A DNA stretch of 64,000 nt from Limnoglobus roseus (lineage in GTDB: Bacteria > Planctomycetota > Planctomycetia > Gemmatales > Gemmataceae). This document shows positions 41,952 to 50,537 of the stretch, one piece after another. Position numbers and translations under genes: made by a program. Positions within the stretch are counted from its first letter, which is position 1. Each line of letters starts with the position of its first letter. The DNA lies in the NCBI RefSeq assembly GCF_008254045.1, contig NZ_CP042425.1, positions 8,198,163 through 8,262,162 on the forward strand. Direction: 5' to 3'. The notes below the pieces were generated by a model, which saw only the letters and a list, made by a program, of their open reading frames with translations, did no database searches and was not told the DNA's origin.

Positions 41952-42779
41952 ATGACTGAAACCGGAGCGCTCACCAAGCTGGGACTGCGCATGCAGAATC
42001 GCAAGTACATCTTCCCGAACGTCATCGAACTCGGCATCGCGGCCGGGCATTCGTTCGACGTGAACGTCTACCTGATCGACGGCGGCACGGAATACGTGCT
42101 GCTCGACATCGGGCTGGACGAGTCCCTCGGCGAACTGATCGACCTCATCCGCGAGATGGACTTCCCGCTGTCGAAGTGCAAGATGGTCATCGCCACGCAC
42201 GCCGACGCGGACCACGTTCAAGCACTGGCGAAGGCCCGCGAGCGATTGAAGACGAAGGCGGCGGCGCACCCCAAGGCGGCGGTGCTGCTGGAAGCCGGGG
42301 AGACGGAGCAAACGTTCGCGAAAATCGCCGCCCAGAACTTCGAGATCGCGATGCCGCCGTGCAAGATCGACACGAAGCTCAAAGACGGCGACTCGATCAA
42401 GGTCGGCAAGCTCAAACTCGACGTGTGGTCCACGCCCGGCCACACGCCCGGGCAACTCAGTTTCAAGCTCGGCAGCCTGCTGTTCAGCGGCGACAACATC
42501 TACCGTGACGGGTGCGTCGGCGTCATCGACGCACACCACGGGTCCAGCCTGCCGCAGTTCATCAGCAGCCTCGAACGCATCCGCGACGACAAGGAAGCCG
42601 AGATTCTCCTGCCGAGTCACGGGCCGTATTTCCGCAAGGATCCGGCGATGTTGCAGGCAACCATCGACCGGCTGAAGCAGTACCAGTACATGGCCGACTT
42701 CGGCACCTGTGCGGTCAAGTGGCCGTTGCAGGAGCAGTGGGAGAAGGACATCCTCGCCGGGAAGCTGCCCGACGTGTGA
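41952..42779 (+). CDS. metallo-beta-lactamase-fold hydrolase
   Basis: 275 aa from the ATG at 41952. The fold motifs run in order: VYLIDGGTEYVLLDIGLDE, the metal motif THADADH (77-83), STPGHTPGQLSF and FSGDNIYRDG, then LPSHGP. The second His of the usual HxHxDH is Asp (HxDxDH), which may change the metal set or the reaction. Members act as lactonases, glyoxalase II, sulfur dioxygenases and more; I cannot pick one. The gene is divergent from the beta-helix kinase. Confidence 0.88.
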   Translation: MTETGALTKLGLRMQNRKYIFPNVIELGIAAGHSFDVNVYLIDGGTEYVLLDIGLDESLGELIDLIREMDFPLSKCKMVIATHADADHVQALAKARERLKTKAAAHPKAAVLLEAGETEQTFAKIAAQNFEIAMPPCKIDTKLKDGDSIKVGKLKLDVWSTPGHTPGQLSFKLGSLLFSGDNIYRDGCVGVIDAHHGSSLPQFISSLERIRDDKEAEILLPSHGPYFRKDPAMLQATIDRLKQYQYMADFGTCAVKWPLQEQWEKDILAGKLPDV

Positions 42780-42836
42780 GATCTCCGCGGACTTGTCGTC
42801 TTCATGAGATAGGCTCACTCCCCCGGAGCTTCTGTC

Positions 42837-43916
42837 ATGTCCGCCCGACGACTGTTCCTCACCCTTCTGGCGGCCGTTCTGATCCCGCAGGCCGCGTCCG
42901 CACTCGCGACCGAGTACTTCGGTAACGCCCCAATTATGCCGTCACAATGGGGCCTCGCGCCGGAGGTCGCCGGCGTCGCGAACCTGCCGACGCGGGTTTA
43001 CTGGTATGAAGTCAACGGCTCGCCCAGTTTCTACTACCGCGGGGACACGGCTGCCCTGAACGCGGCCCTCCGCGCGTTCGCCAAACTGCCGGACAAGGAC
43101 AAAGAAATCCATCTGGTGGCCGGCCCCGGAGAAACGAAAGACCTGGGCCAGAAAAAGGGCATCGCCTTCGACTGGTCCGTTCACGTTGCAGGCGTCCTCG
43201 AACAGGCGGTCGGGAGCAAACAGCCGATCGTGATGATCGTTCACGTCACCGTGCCAAAGCCGCCGGGCAAGCCGGACGAGACCGCGATCAACGCCCTTAT
43301 CGCCGACCTCGACCACCCCGCGTTCGCGACCCGCGAGGCGGCCGCCAAGAAACTCCGCGAGTTGCACTACACGGGCGTGCCGTACATCAAGGCGGCCCTC
43401 AAGACGACGGAGTCCGTCGAGGCACGACAGCGGCTGGAGGGGCTTTTGACCCGCTTGAAAGGCATTTACCTGCCGCTCACCGAACTCCCGACCGGGGTGA
43501 CGCTGCTGGGACCGCAGGACGTGTACGAACGGCACGTCGCCCGCTTACGCGACCCGGCCGACAGCGTCCGTGCCCGGGCGATCCTGGGGTTGGCAGCGAC
43601 CCGCGGCAACCGCCCGGCTATCGTGAAGGAACTGGAAAAGTTCCTGGCGGAAGAGGTCAATCACGACGCCCTGCGTTGTGCCGCGATAGCCGCGGCCACC
43701 CTGGGGGCTGACGCGAAGCCGCTGCTGCCAGCGATGAAGAAGCGCATCGCGACGTCGAACGTGGATGTCAGTCAGGCCTTCGTGAAGGCCGTGAACACGA
43801 TCGAGGCCGCTAAGTCCACTCCATCGCCGACGGACACCGAGAAGCAATTAGACGCGATCGAAACCGAGATTCAGAAAACGGTGAAGGAACTCCGCGGCGC
43901 GGCCAAGACGCAATAA
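42837..43916 (+). CDS. secreted protein with HEAT-like repeat, Gemmata type
   Basis: 359 aa with a signal peptide (about 1-22). The middle (residues 150-205: INALIADLDHPAFATREAAA and the KKLREL that follows) is a HEAT-like unit widespread in Gemmataceae secreted and membrane proteins. Further helical pairs follow (VRARAILGLAATRGNRPAIV and so on). The N-terminal 130 residues are beta-rich and unassigned. It is probably a periplasmic binding scaffold; no enzyme motif seen. Confidence 0.78.
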   Translation: MSARRLFLTLLAAVLIPQAASALATEYFGNAPIMPSQWGLAPEVAGVANLPTRVYWYEVNGSPSFYYRGDTAALNAALRAFAKLPDKDKEIHLVAGPGETKDLGQKKGIAFDWSVHVAGVLEQAVGSKQPIVMIVHVTVPKPPGKPDETAINALIADLDHPAFATREAAAKKLRELHYTGVPYIKAALKTTESVEARQRLEGLLTRLKGIYLPLTELPTGVTLLGPQDVYERHVARLRDPADSVRARAILGLAATRGNRPAIVKELEKFLAEEVNHDALRCAAIAAATLGADAKPLLPAMKKRIATSNVDVSQAFVKAVNTIEAAKSTPSPTDTEKQLDAIETEIQKTVKELRGAAKTQ

Positions 43917-43995
43917 GCCGCGGTCGCCGATGGCCGCCACACGTTTCCGCCCGCACAATGCGGGGAGTTCTCTTCCCTTGTCACAAGGCAGACTC

Positions 43996-44544
43996 ATGGC
44001 CGGCAAAATCATCTTGCGGACCGCCGAAGCTCTCGTCGAAGGCCCCATCGACTACCTGTGCGCGGAGCCGGAGATCATCCTGGGCGCGCTCGACGGCCCC
44101 GTGGGACAAGCCCTCGCGACGCTCCTCGGCGATCAAGTAAAGGGGCACACGAAGGTCTTCGCCATCCTCAACAGCGACGTGCAGGTGAAACCTGCCACGC
44201 TCATGGTCAGCAAGGTAACGGTGTCCGACCCGCGGTACACGAACATTCTGATGGGCACGGTGCAAGCCGGGATCGCCAACGGCGTACTCGACGCCGTCCG
44301 CGAGAAGATTATCCCGAAGAAGTTGGCGAACGACCTCGGCATCATTTACAGCGTGTGGCTCGATCCGGCAGTCCTGGCGGTCGAGAACGTCGACCACAAG
44401 GCGTTGTTCGACGTCCACCGCGAGGCGACCGTGAAGGTGATCCGCAAGGCGATGAAGAACGAGCCGAGCATCGACTGGCTGCTGAAGAACCAGGCCGCGA
44501 CCCAGCACTACTTCCACGAGTTGGGGCTGAAAGGGGAGATTTGA
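43996..44544 (+). CDS. formaldehyde-activating enzyme (Fae) family homologue
   Basis: 182 aa, near the usual Fae length of about 170. The family signatures are clear: KGHTKVFAILNSDVQVKPATLMVSKVTV and REATVKVIRKAMKNEPSIDW. Fae condenses formaldehyde with tetrahydromethanopterin in C1 metabolism, and planctomycetes have that pathway. The segment that holds the catalytic His in Fae (EVAHIDLIIG) aligns with LCAEPEIILG here, so the His is replaced by Glu24. This is therefore more likely a paralogue of Fae with altered or lost activity than the main enzyme. ATG at 43996 with AAGG upstream. Confidence 0.82.
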   Translation: MAGKIILRTAEALVEGPIDYLCAEPEIILGALDGPVGQALATLLGDQVKGHTKVFAILNSDVQVKPATLMVSKVTVSDPRYTNILMGTVQAGIANGVLDAVREKIIPKKLANDLGIIYSVWLDPAVLAVENVDHKALFDVHREATVKVIRKAMKNEPSIDWLLKNQAATQHYFHELGLKGEI

Positions 44545-44547
44545 TCT

Positions 44548-44622
44548 GGCGAGCCGAGCACCGTAAGGTGCCGGGTGAGTACCAAAGCCATTCACCCGGC
44601 ACCTTACGGTGCTCGGCTCGCC
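44548..44622. repeat. inverted pair of GTAA-loop REP-like hairpins (copy 1)
   Basis: Two 31-nt arms (44548-44578 and 44592-44622) are exact reverse complements around a 13-nt spacer. Each arm also folds on its own: the left arm has the stem GCACC-GTAA-GGTGC plus an outer CCG/CGG with a bulged A, and starts GGCGAG. A second copy at 54213-54283 has the same design with paired substitutions. It lies between the Fae-like gene and the convergent 132-aa secreted protein gene. Confidence 0.9.
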
Positions 44623-44628
44623 TTGGCG

Positions 44629-45027
44629 TCAGTCCTTCTTCACGTACTCGCCTTCGATCACGGCCTTCGCCTCGGTGTGCTCGCTCTTGAAGTCGCTGAT
44701 CGTGGCCTTCTTGTCCTTCAACGCCACCTTCATCGAGAACTCGAACCCCTTCGCGGTTTTGGACGCGAAATCGCCCTTCTCCACGACCTTCGTCACCTTC
44801 GCCTTCACGACGCCGTCCTTGTCCACGGTGTAGTCGGCCGTGGCCGTAATGCCGTTGTCGCCGTTCGCGACCGTGATGACCAGCGCCTTCTCCTCGAACT
44901 TGAACTTGATCTCCATCCCCTCGGCTTCGCGGGCCCACGTGCCGCTGAGTTTCGGCGTGTCCTTCTTGTCCTCGGCCAGCGCGACGCCAGCGGCGAGCAC
45001 CAACAGCCCGAGTACGAAACGGATCAT
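44629..45027 (-). CDS. small secreted beta-sheet protein, unknown function
   Basis: 132 aa with a Sec signal (MIRFVLGLLVLAAGVALA). The mature part is a run of charged, alternating strands (LSGTWAREAEGMEIKFKFEE, TATADYTVDKDGVVKAKVTK), typical of the small lipocalin-like planctomycete family that begins LxGTW. AGGAGG lies 6 bases before the ATG. Its role is unknown; it may bind a small hydrophobic ligand. Confidence 0.8.
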   Translation of the reverse strand: MIRFVLGLLVLAAGVALAEDKKDTPKLSGTWAREAEGMEIKFKFEEKALVITVANGDNGITATADYTVDKDGVVKAKVTKVVEKGDFASKTAKGFEFSMKVALKDKKATISDFKSEHTEAKAVIEGEYVKKD

Positions 45028-45120
45028 GTCGTCTTCCTCCTGAGAGAGAGGCGAATTGCCCCACGGAGGACACGCTATACGCGGACGGGCGGACGAACAA
45101 GGGCAGGAAGGAGTCAGCCG

Positions 45121-46197
45121 TTACCCGATCGGGACGGCCTCGGCAGACAGGCGGCGGATAATGGCTCGGTTGCGGCCCTGGGTCTTCGCGTCCGACAGGG
45201 CGGCAGCGGCAGCGGAGCGAAGTTCGTCAAAGCTCATCATCATGTCGGCCTCCACGACGGCGAAGCCGAGGCTGATCGTGATGCCGATGGACGTGCCCTT
45301 GAACTGCGTCCGCTCGCGCTCGACGGTCGACCGCAACCGCTCCGCGAGCGTGTGCGCACCGACCATGTCGGTACTGGGGGCGACGATCATAAATTCTTCG
45401 CCACCGATCCGCCCGATGGCGTCGGTCCCGCGGAGGGTGTTCTGGAGCGTCTGCCCGAGCCACGTCAGCACGTGGTCGCCGCCGACGAGCAGGTACGCCG
45501 AGTTAATGTCTTTAAAGTGGTCGGCGTCGATCAACCCCAGGGCCAGTGGCTCGTTGATCCGGGCACGTCGCAACAGTTCCTTGCGGGCGATCAGTTCGAC
45601 GGCCCGGCGGTTCGGCACGCCGGTCAAAGCGTCGGTCAGGGCCATCTTTTCGAGCAGTTGATTCTTCTGTTCCAACTCGCGGGTGCGGTCGGTCACGCGG
45701 TGCTCAAGGTCGAGCAAAAGGCCGCGGTATTCTTCCAGCAACTTCTCGTGGCTGCGCTCAAGTTGAATCATTCGCGACACGGCTCGCATGGTGATGAGCA
45801 GGTCGTCCAACCGCCACGGTTTCAGCACGAGGCGGTGAATCTGACAGCGGTTGATCGCGTCCACGGCGTCGGTCAGGCGGGCCGTCCCGGAGAGCAGGAC
45901 GCGGGCCACCCGCGGGTGGATTTGCCGGGCCCATTCGAGGAAGGCGAGGCCACTGCCGTCGGGCAGGTTCAAGTCGGTGATGATAATGTCGATGGGGTGA
46001 GCGGACAGTTGGCTGCGCGCCTGGGCGGACGAACAGGCCGTGAAAATCTCGAATTCCGGCCCCAACTGATGAACCAAGAGGGACAGAATCGTCGGCTCGT
46101 CGTCAACGACGAGGACCGACGGCCGGTAGCGAGACGCGGGCACGGTGGTAACGGCCATCGCATCACGGTCAGTCTTGTAGGGGTCCGGGTCTCGCAC
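45121..46197 (-). CDS. response regulator with GGDEF (diguanylate cyclase) output
   Basis: 358 aa from a GTG; an ATG at residue 14 (46158) just before the receiver domain is an alternative start. The REC domain has DDE (32-34), phospho-acceptor D75 (IITDLNLPDGSG) and LKPW. A coiled-coil linker (about 145-185) leads to the GGDEF domain, with LTDALTGVPNRRAVE, DADHFKDIN and the active motif GGEEF (265-269). The allosteric RxxD site is RGTD (256-259), five residues before GGEEF, so product inhibition is possible. It should make cyclic-di-GMP when phosphorylated. No partner kinase is adjacent. Confidence 0.93.
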   Translation of the reverse strand: MRDPDPYKTDRDAMAVTTVPASRYRPSVLVVDDEPTILSLLVHQLGPEFEIFTACSSAQARSQLSAHPIDIIITDLNLPDGSGLAFLEWARQIHPRVARVLLSGTARLTDAVDAINRCQIHRLVLKPWRLDDLLITMRAVSRMIQLERSHEKLLEEYRGLLLDLEHRVTDRTRELEQKNQLLEKMALTDALTGVPNRRAVELIARKELLRRARINEPLALGLIDADHFKDINSAYLLVGGDHVLTWLGQTLQNTLRGTDAIGRIGGEEFMIVAPSTDMVGAHTLAERLRSTVERERTQFKGTSIGITISLGFAVVEADMMMSFDELRSAAAAALSDAKTQGRNRAIIRRLSAEAVPIG

Positions 46198-46807
46198 CGA
46201 AGGCTGTCCTCACTCTTGCGGCTGGTTAAGACGTCCTTGAAGTCCGCAAATAATTACAACCGTCACAGTACCGCAACTCTAGTGCGCATTCTGGCCGTGC
46301 GAGAAAGATTTCTCACTTCGAGTCTGGGAGGTCGCCGAAATTATCAGACTACGCCCTAAGTAGTTGGAATTCGTGTGACTTGGGGAACTGGGGGACTTGT
46401 ATCAGTTGTGCCAAAAACTGGGCTTGACACGAATAGAGGAGAAATTCTTCAATTCGATGATACTGACTTGCTATTGTCGAAGTCCCTCGTTAAAATCCTG
46501 GGGCTGGCGGATGAGATCCCACACAGGCTTCATTACCAAGCGTTGATTGGCTGCGTGCCCGCGACGACCCGAACCCGATGAGCGATCTGAGGCGGAAAAC
46601 CCAGTGAACACGGACCCGTTCGCTCGTTGACGATCCTCGGTTGGTCGGCCGCAAAATTCATCGCCTGGGCTAAGCCCCGGGCGATCCGGCACAACATTCA
46701 GCCCGCGCAATGCCGTCATCGAGCGGCCGAAGCCCCAACATAATCTCATCCGCCGCGCCATTCGGATACCACCGGATCGTTCTGTATCGTGACCTTTTGG
46801 GGGCAAT
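46198..46807. other. 610-bp region with no supported gene
   Basis: This stretch lies between the divergent GGDEF and sigma-factor genes. Its first half is clearly more AT-rich than the surroundings. The only frames (such as 46375-46581, 68 aa) lack a ribosome site and any recognisable motif. It should hold both promoters; a TTGACA occurs near 46423 but has no good -10 partner at 16-18 bases. I see no RNA gene. Confidence 0.5.
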
Positions 46808-47809
46808 ATGAAGACTGCGCGGCGCAAACAGCGAGTTCCATCGACGATCGAAGAACCTTCGATTACGACTTTCTCCTCGGACCTCCTGACGCCTGAAGAA
46901 GAACGGGAGCTCTTGACCAGCTTCTGGGATTGCAAGAGCGAACTGGTGCGGGTGCTGACCCGCCACTTCCCCGATCTGCGAGCCTGCAAGCCCGCCCTCG
47001 AACCCTGGCCGATGGCCCAATTCATCCGCGAACATTGCGTCGAAGAACGCTGTGAGAGCATCGCCGTCCGCCGCCTGCGGGATCGCTACGTCCACTTCAA
47101 ACACCGACTCGCCTCCGCCAACATCCGCCTCGCCGCCCACGTGGCCAAGCGGTTCCGCCACCACAGCCTGTCGTACACCGACCTGCTGCAAGAAGCCGTC
47201 TGCGGCCTCATGCAAGCCATCGACCGGTTCGACGTGAGCCACGGCACCCGACTCGCGACCTACGCGACGTGGTGGATTCGCCAGACGCTGCAAATCGCGG
47301 TCGCCCGGCAGAGCCACCTCGTGAGCCTTTCGCCGCACCACCTGCAAGAACTCGGCCTCCTTCAACAAGAGAGTGAAGCCCTCGCCCACGGCGGCAAGCA
47401 CCTCCCGAGTCCGCAAGAACTGGCCCAGCGCACCGGCAGCAGCCTCGAGCACCTCAACCACCTTCAGACCGCCACCCGCACCCCCGTCAGCCTTAACGCT
47501 GTCCTCGACGACGACAGCGATTTCAAGCTGACGGAAGCGATGCCGGACACGCAAACGCTGACCCTCCACGAGAATAACGAACGCCAAGAGGCGCTCAAGT
47601 TCCTTATGGACAACCTGCGTCCGCGGGAGCGCAAGGTGCTCGACCTCCGCTTCGGCTTGACCGGCAGCGGCACCCACAGCCTGCGGCAAATCGGTCATCT
47701 GCTCCGGATCAGCAAGGAGCGAGTCCGCCAGATTCAGAACCGCGCCCTCGAAAAGCTCCGCGCCAGCGCCGAGCGAGTGGGCTGGGAGCCGACCCTGTTG
47801 CTCGAGTAG
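46808..47809 (+). CDS. sigma-70 family RNA polymerase sigma factor
   Basis: 333 aa. After a 95-residue N-terminal part with no region 1.1 type acidic block, region 2 is RLASANIRLAAHVAKRFRHH, DLLQEAVCGLMQAIDRFD and RLATYATWWIRQTLQ (about 100-162). Region 3 follows (SLSPHHLQELGLLQQ), and region 4 is at the end (LRPRERKVLDLRFGL, SLRQIGHLLRISKERVRQIQ). The R(A/L)ATYATWWIRQ motif shows a primary-like promoter binder, but the short N-terminus and altered region 2 mark it as an alternative sigma. No anti-sigma factor is adjacent. A strong terminator follows. Confidence 0.92.
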   Translation: MKTARRKQRVPSTIEEPSITTFSSDLLTPEEERELLTSFWDCKSELVRVLTRHFPDLRACKPALEPWPMAQFIREHCVEERCESIAVRRLRDRYVHFKHRLASANIRLAAHVAKRFRHHSLSYTDLLQEAVCGLMQAIDRFDVSHGTRLATYATWWIRQTLQIAVARQSHLVSLSPHHLQELGLLQQESEALAHGGKHLPSPQELAQRTGSSLEHLNHLQTATRTPVSLNAVLDDDSDFKLTEAMPDTQTLTLHENNERQEALKFLMDNLRPRERKVLDLRFGLTGSGTHSLRQIGHLLRISKERVRQIQNRALEKLRASAERVGWEPTLLLE

Positions 47810-47833
47810 TCTTGAGTGACAGTGGCAAATCGC

Positions 47834-47867
47834 AAAAGCCCACCCGTTCCACCGGGTGGGCTTTTTT
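47834..47867 (+). terminator. intrinsic terminator of the sigma-factor gene
   Basis: AAGCCCACCCG pairs with CGGGTGGGCTT over a 5-nt loop and is followed by a run of six T. It begins about 25 bases after the stop codon. Confidence 0.9.
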
Positions 47868-48121
47868 CGTGCGCTCCCGGCCCCGGCTAACACCAGTTGA
47901 GCTTGTCCCTCCGGAGGCACGCGAAGGGCTTGGCGCGATTTCACGGCCCCTGCGGTCGTCCGTTTTTAGGGACTACGGTCGTTGATCCTGTTCTTCTTGT
48001 TGCGGCCGAATTTCGTGTGGTAGTTTTCAGGTCACGGAGTTCTCCTCTCGGATGAACGCCGAATCAGCCCCGCACACCCTTCCCTTTTGTGCGGGTTCCC
48101 TCCCGATCTGGAGACGATGCA

Positions 48122-48562
48122 ATGGAAGAGACGAAAACGCCCGAATCCGAAGCCCCGTCGGGTCTGGGTGCAGTCGGCGGAGCTGCGGCCGGTGCGGCCG
48201 CGGGTTCGCTGCTCGGTCCGCTTGGGGCGGCCGTTGGCGCGGTAGTCGGCGGTGTGGCCGGTGCGACCCAGGGACCAGCCGCCGTGGCCGCCGTGAAGGA
48301 ACAGGTCAAGACTGCGACCGCCGCGAAACCGAAGGCGAAAGCCAAGCCGGCGGCAAAATCGAAACCGGTCCTGAAGCCTGTGGTGAAGAAGGCCGTCGCG
48401 TCGGTGAAAACCGCCGCGAAGACCGTCGCCAAGAAGGTCGGGATCAAGCCTACGGCGAAGCCGGCCGCGAAACCCGTGGCGAAGAAGGCCGTCGCGAAAA
48501 CCACCGCGAAACCAGCGGCCAAGAAGGCACCGGCGAAGAAAGCCGTGGCCAAGAAGAAGTAG
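48122..48562 (+). CDS. histone H1-like Lys/Ala/Pro-rich protein with glycine-zipper N-terminus
   Basis: 146 aa from the ATG at 48122 (GGAG about 10 bases upstream). Residues 15-60 are a Gly/Ala-rich zipper-like stretch (GLGAVGGAAAGAAAGSLLGP), possibly membrane- or self-associating. Residues 65-146 are made of KPAAK, KKAVAK and KTVAKKV units, like eukaryotic H1 tails and bacterial Hc1/HctB-type proteins, which bind and condense DNA. Gemmata has unusually condensed nucleoids, so a DNA-packing role is attractive but inferred. The Gly-zipper plus basic tail in one protein is uncommon. Confidence 0.8.
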   Translation: MEETKTPESEAPSGLGAVGGAAAGAAAGSLLGPLGAAVGAVVGGVAGATQGPAAVAAVKEQVKTATAAKPKAKAKPAAKSKPVLKPVVKKAVASVKTAAKTVAKKVGIKPTAKPAAKPVAKKAVAKTTAKPAAKKAPAKKAVAKKK

Positions 48563-48587
48563 CCCTCACCCGGACGGATTCACGTCG

Positions 48588-48611
48588 CGCGGCCCCATCG
48601 GGCCGCGTTTT
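48588..48611 (+). terminator. intrinsic terminator of the H1-like gene
   Basis: CGCGGCCC pairs with GGGCCGCG over a 4-nt loop and TTTTC follows. It abuts the stop codon of the convergent methyltransferase gene. Confidence 0.8.
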
Positions 48612-49270
48612 CATTTCTCGTCTGAGTCGGACGGCAACTGCCACAGTTCTGCCGTCAGAAAGCCCCCGAACCGGCTCACTCTCTTCTGCACCCTCAGCCC
48701 GTGCCCATCCAGTACCGAGGCGGGATCAACGAGCCGGCTCGCGGAGATGCGAGTCGCCACGCGGAAAAAGAGGTACATCCCTGCGAGGGCGACCGCCGCG
48801 ATCAGACGTGGCACCCGCGAATCAGGCCGACGAAAGTCGCCGACGAGCCACCGCCCGCCGGGCTTCAACGCGGGGATCAACTCCGCGATCAACGTCCGCA
48901 GTTCGGCTTCGGCAAAGCAATCGAGGAAGAAGTTCGTCACGATCAGGTCGTACCGCCCTGGCGAGAAACACACGTCCCGCACGTCGGCCACGGTGAAATG
49001 CACGCGATCAGCGGTCGCCCGGCAGACCCGTCGCTCGGCGAGGGCCACCATCGCGGGACTGACGTCGAAGGCGTCGATCCGTACTTCGGTGTTCGCCTTC
49101 ACGAACGCTTCCAAGAATCGGCCGTCACCGTCGCCGAGGACCAGAGCAAACCGCGCGTCGGACAGTTCCCCGAGCAGGGCCGTGCGGCACCACTGGAGCA
49201 GACCGCCGTAGCTCAGGCGTTCGAGCCAAACGTAAGGGGCGGCGAGGTGGTCGAAGTGCGGTCGCGGCAC
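48611..49270 (-). CDS. class I SAM-dependent methyltransferase
   Basis: 219 aa from the GTG at 49270, one base after the stop of the UbiA-like gene. Motif I reads VLGDGDGRFLEAF (GxGxG variant), the acidic end of strand 2 is DAFDVSP, and YDLIVTNFFLDCF with LKPGGRWLVGDF are motifs II-III. The C-terminus has a helix that could touch the membrane. It is the last gene of a run with a UbiA-like membrane protein, a pairing that suggests action on an isoprenoid or lipid-type substrate; inferred. Confidence 0.85.
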   Translation of the reverse strand: MPRPHFDHLAAPYVWLERLSYGGLLQWCRTALLGELSDARFALVLGDGDGRFLEAFVKANTEVRIDAFDVSPAMVALAERRVCRATADRVHFTVADVRDVCFSPGRYDLIVTNFFLDCFAEAELRTLIAELIPALKPGGRWLVGDFRRPDSRVPRLIAAVALAGMYLFFRVATRISASRLVDPASVLDGHGLRVQKRVSRFGGFLTAELWQLPSDSDEK

Positions 49271-49271
49271 G

Positions 49272-50027
49272 TTACCCCCAAATCGCCAGTGGCGTGAGCA
49301 GCACGGCGTCGGCCAGCACGCGGGCCGCCTGAAGGCGATGCCGGCACGAAACGTGAACGACGACCAACAATAGAATCGCGGAATTGATGGCCGCTGCCAC
49401 CCGCGGCGGGGTGGCCAGAGTTACGCTCGCGGTGGCCGCGGCGAGGAACAGTTCGGCCGGCCCGACCCGGCCCCGCGATTCCCAGCGGTCGATCAGCCGG
49501 CAGTTCAACCAACAGAGGCAGCCGAAAGCGGCGACGGCCGGGAGCGCGCCCGCGATTAGCCCATCGGCGACCAGCGGCACCGAGACGCCAGCCGCGAAGC
49601 CGACGCCCACGAGCAATTCCTTCAACCCCGCGTCGGCCAGCCAGTTCGACGCGGGCAGGTGAACCAACCCGAGATACCCACCCACGCACGCGGCAACGCA
49701 CGCCCCCGCCCACAGAATTTTCGGCGGCAGGAACGCGCAGCCGATCGCAGCCACGACGAGCGCCACGAGTGCCAACCCCAAGAAAGTCCGGGGATAAGCC
49801 GCGGCGAGTCGGTGTCGCTCCGTCGCGGTCGAGCCGTGCTGGGCGTCGCCCCATCGGTCAAATAAGTAGACCGCCCACACGACGAGCGCGAGGACGGTCG
49901 ACGCAAGAATCGGAACGGGGATGCAGAATTGTGCCGCGAGGAACCGCTGCCAGACGACCGCCACCATCGGAGCGTCGAAAGCCAAGACGTTCGGCACGAG
50001 CCACCACGGCAGGCGGTCGCGATTCAC
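49272..50027 (-). CDS. polytopic membrane protein, UbiA-prenyltransferase-like
   Basis: 251 aa with about seven hydrophobic helices. The start is GTG at 50027 with AGGAG four bases upstream, overlapping the lipoprotein stop. The segment VWAVYLFDRWGDAQHG, with D-R-x-x-D, and the later LNCRLIDRWESRG occupy the places of the two Asp-rich prenyl-diphosphate motifs of UbiA enzymes; the second is degenerate. I place it near the UbiA superfamily with moderate confidence. It lies one base from the methyltransferase gene. Confidence 0.6.
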   Translation of the reverse strand: MNRDRLPWWLVPNVLAFDAPMVAVVWQRFLAAQFCIPVPILASTVLALVVWAVYLFDRWGDAQHGSTATERHRLAAAYPRTFLGLALVALVVAAIGCAFLPPKILWAGACVAACVGGYLGLVHLPASNWLADAGLKELLVGVGFAAGVSVPLVADGLIAGALPAVAAFGCLCWLNCRLIDRWESRGRVGPAELFLAAATASVTLATPPRVAAAINSAILLLVVVHVSCRHRLQAARVLADAVLLTPLAIWG

Positions 50028-50034
50028 AGAACTC

Positions 50035-50451
50035 CTATTTCTTTCCGCCCTTCGGTGCGGCGTTGAAATCGGCGGCGGACATCTTCTTCACCTCGCCGCT
50101 GGTGAGCAGGACGTACCCGCCGTTGGCCGGGGCGTCCTTCTCGTACGCGATGACGTCGCCACCTTGGGCCATGTCCCCTTCGCCCTTCACCGTGCCACCC
50201 CAGATGACCACGACCTCGCCGGACTTGGCCGCCTCATACGCCCGCGAGTAGACCGACGCGAATTTGTCGAAATCGGACACCTTGGTCGGCCCCTTGCCGG
50301 TCGGTCCAGTGGCTGAACGGATGATATCGGCGACCTCGTGCAGGGTCAACTCCTGCGGGGTCTGGGTTGCGCCACCGCCGCCAGCACCCGAGCAACCTGC
50401 GCCGACCAATAGGACGCACCCAATCACCAACTTCCTCAACGCCTGTGTCAT
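50035..50451 (-). CDS. lipoprotein, unknown function
   Basis: 138 aa from the ATG at 50451; a GTG three codons upstream is also possible. The lipobox is VLLVGAG|C20. The mature part is small and beta-rich (GEVVVIWGGTVKGEGDMAQG), with a basic KKMSAADFNAAPKGGKK tail. Short lipoproteins commonly follow DUF1559 genes in Gemmataceae, as here (87 bp gap). The next gene, UbiA-like, begins 7 bases after its stop, so it is likely in one transcript. Confidence 0.8.
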   Translation of the reverse strand: MTQALRKLVIGCVLLVGAGCSGAGGGGATQTPQELTLHEVADIIRSATGPTGKGPTKVSDFDKFASVYSRAYEAAKSGEVVVIWGGTVKGEGDMAQGGDVIAYEKDAPANGGYVLLTSGEVKKMSAADFNAAPKGGKK

Positions 50452-50537
50452 TGCGCTCACCCGATGAGTGACATGGATCGGACAACGGCCAAATGCCCCG
50501 GCCGCGGCCGGGACACTCGAAACGGTAGAGTCGAGCA

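Noticed and set aside
46375..46581. 68-aa plus-strand frame in the AT-rich gap
   Set aside because: No ribosome site, no motif, and no support from the context.
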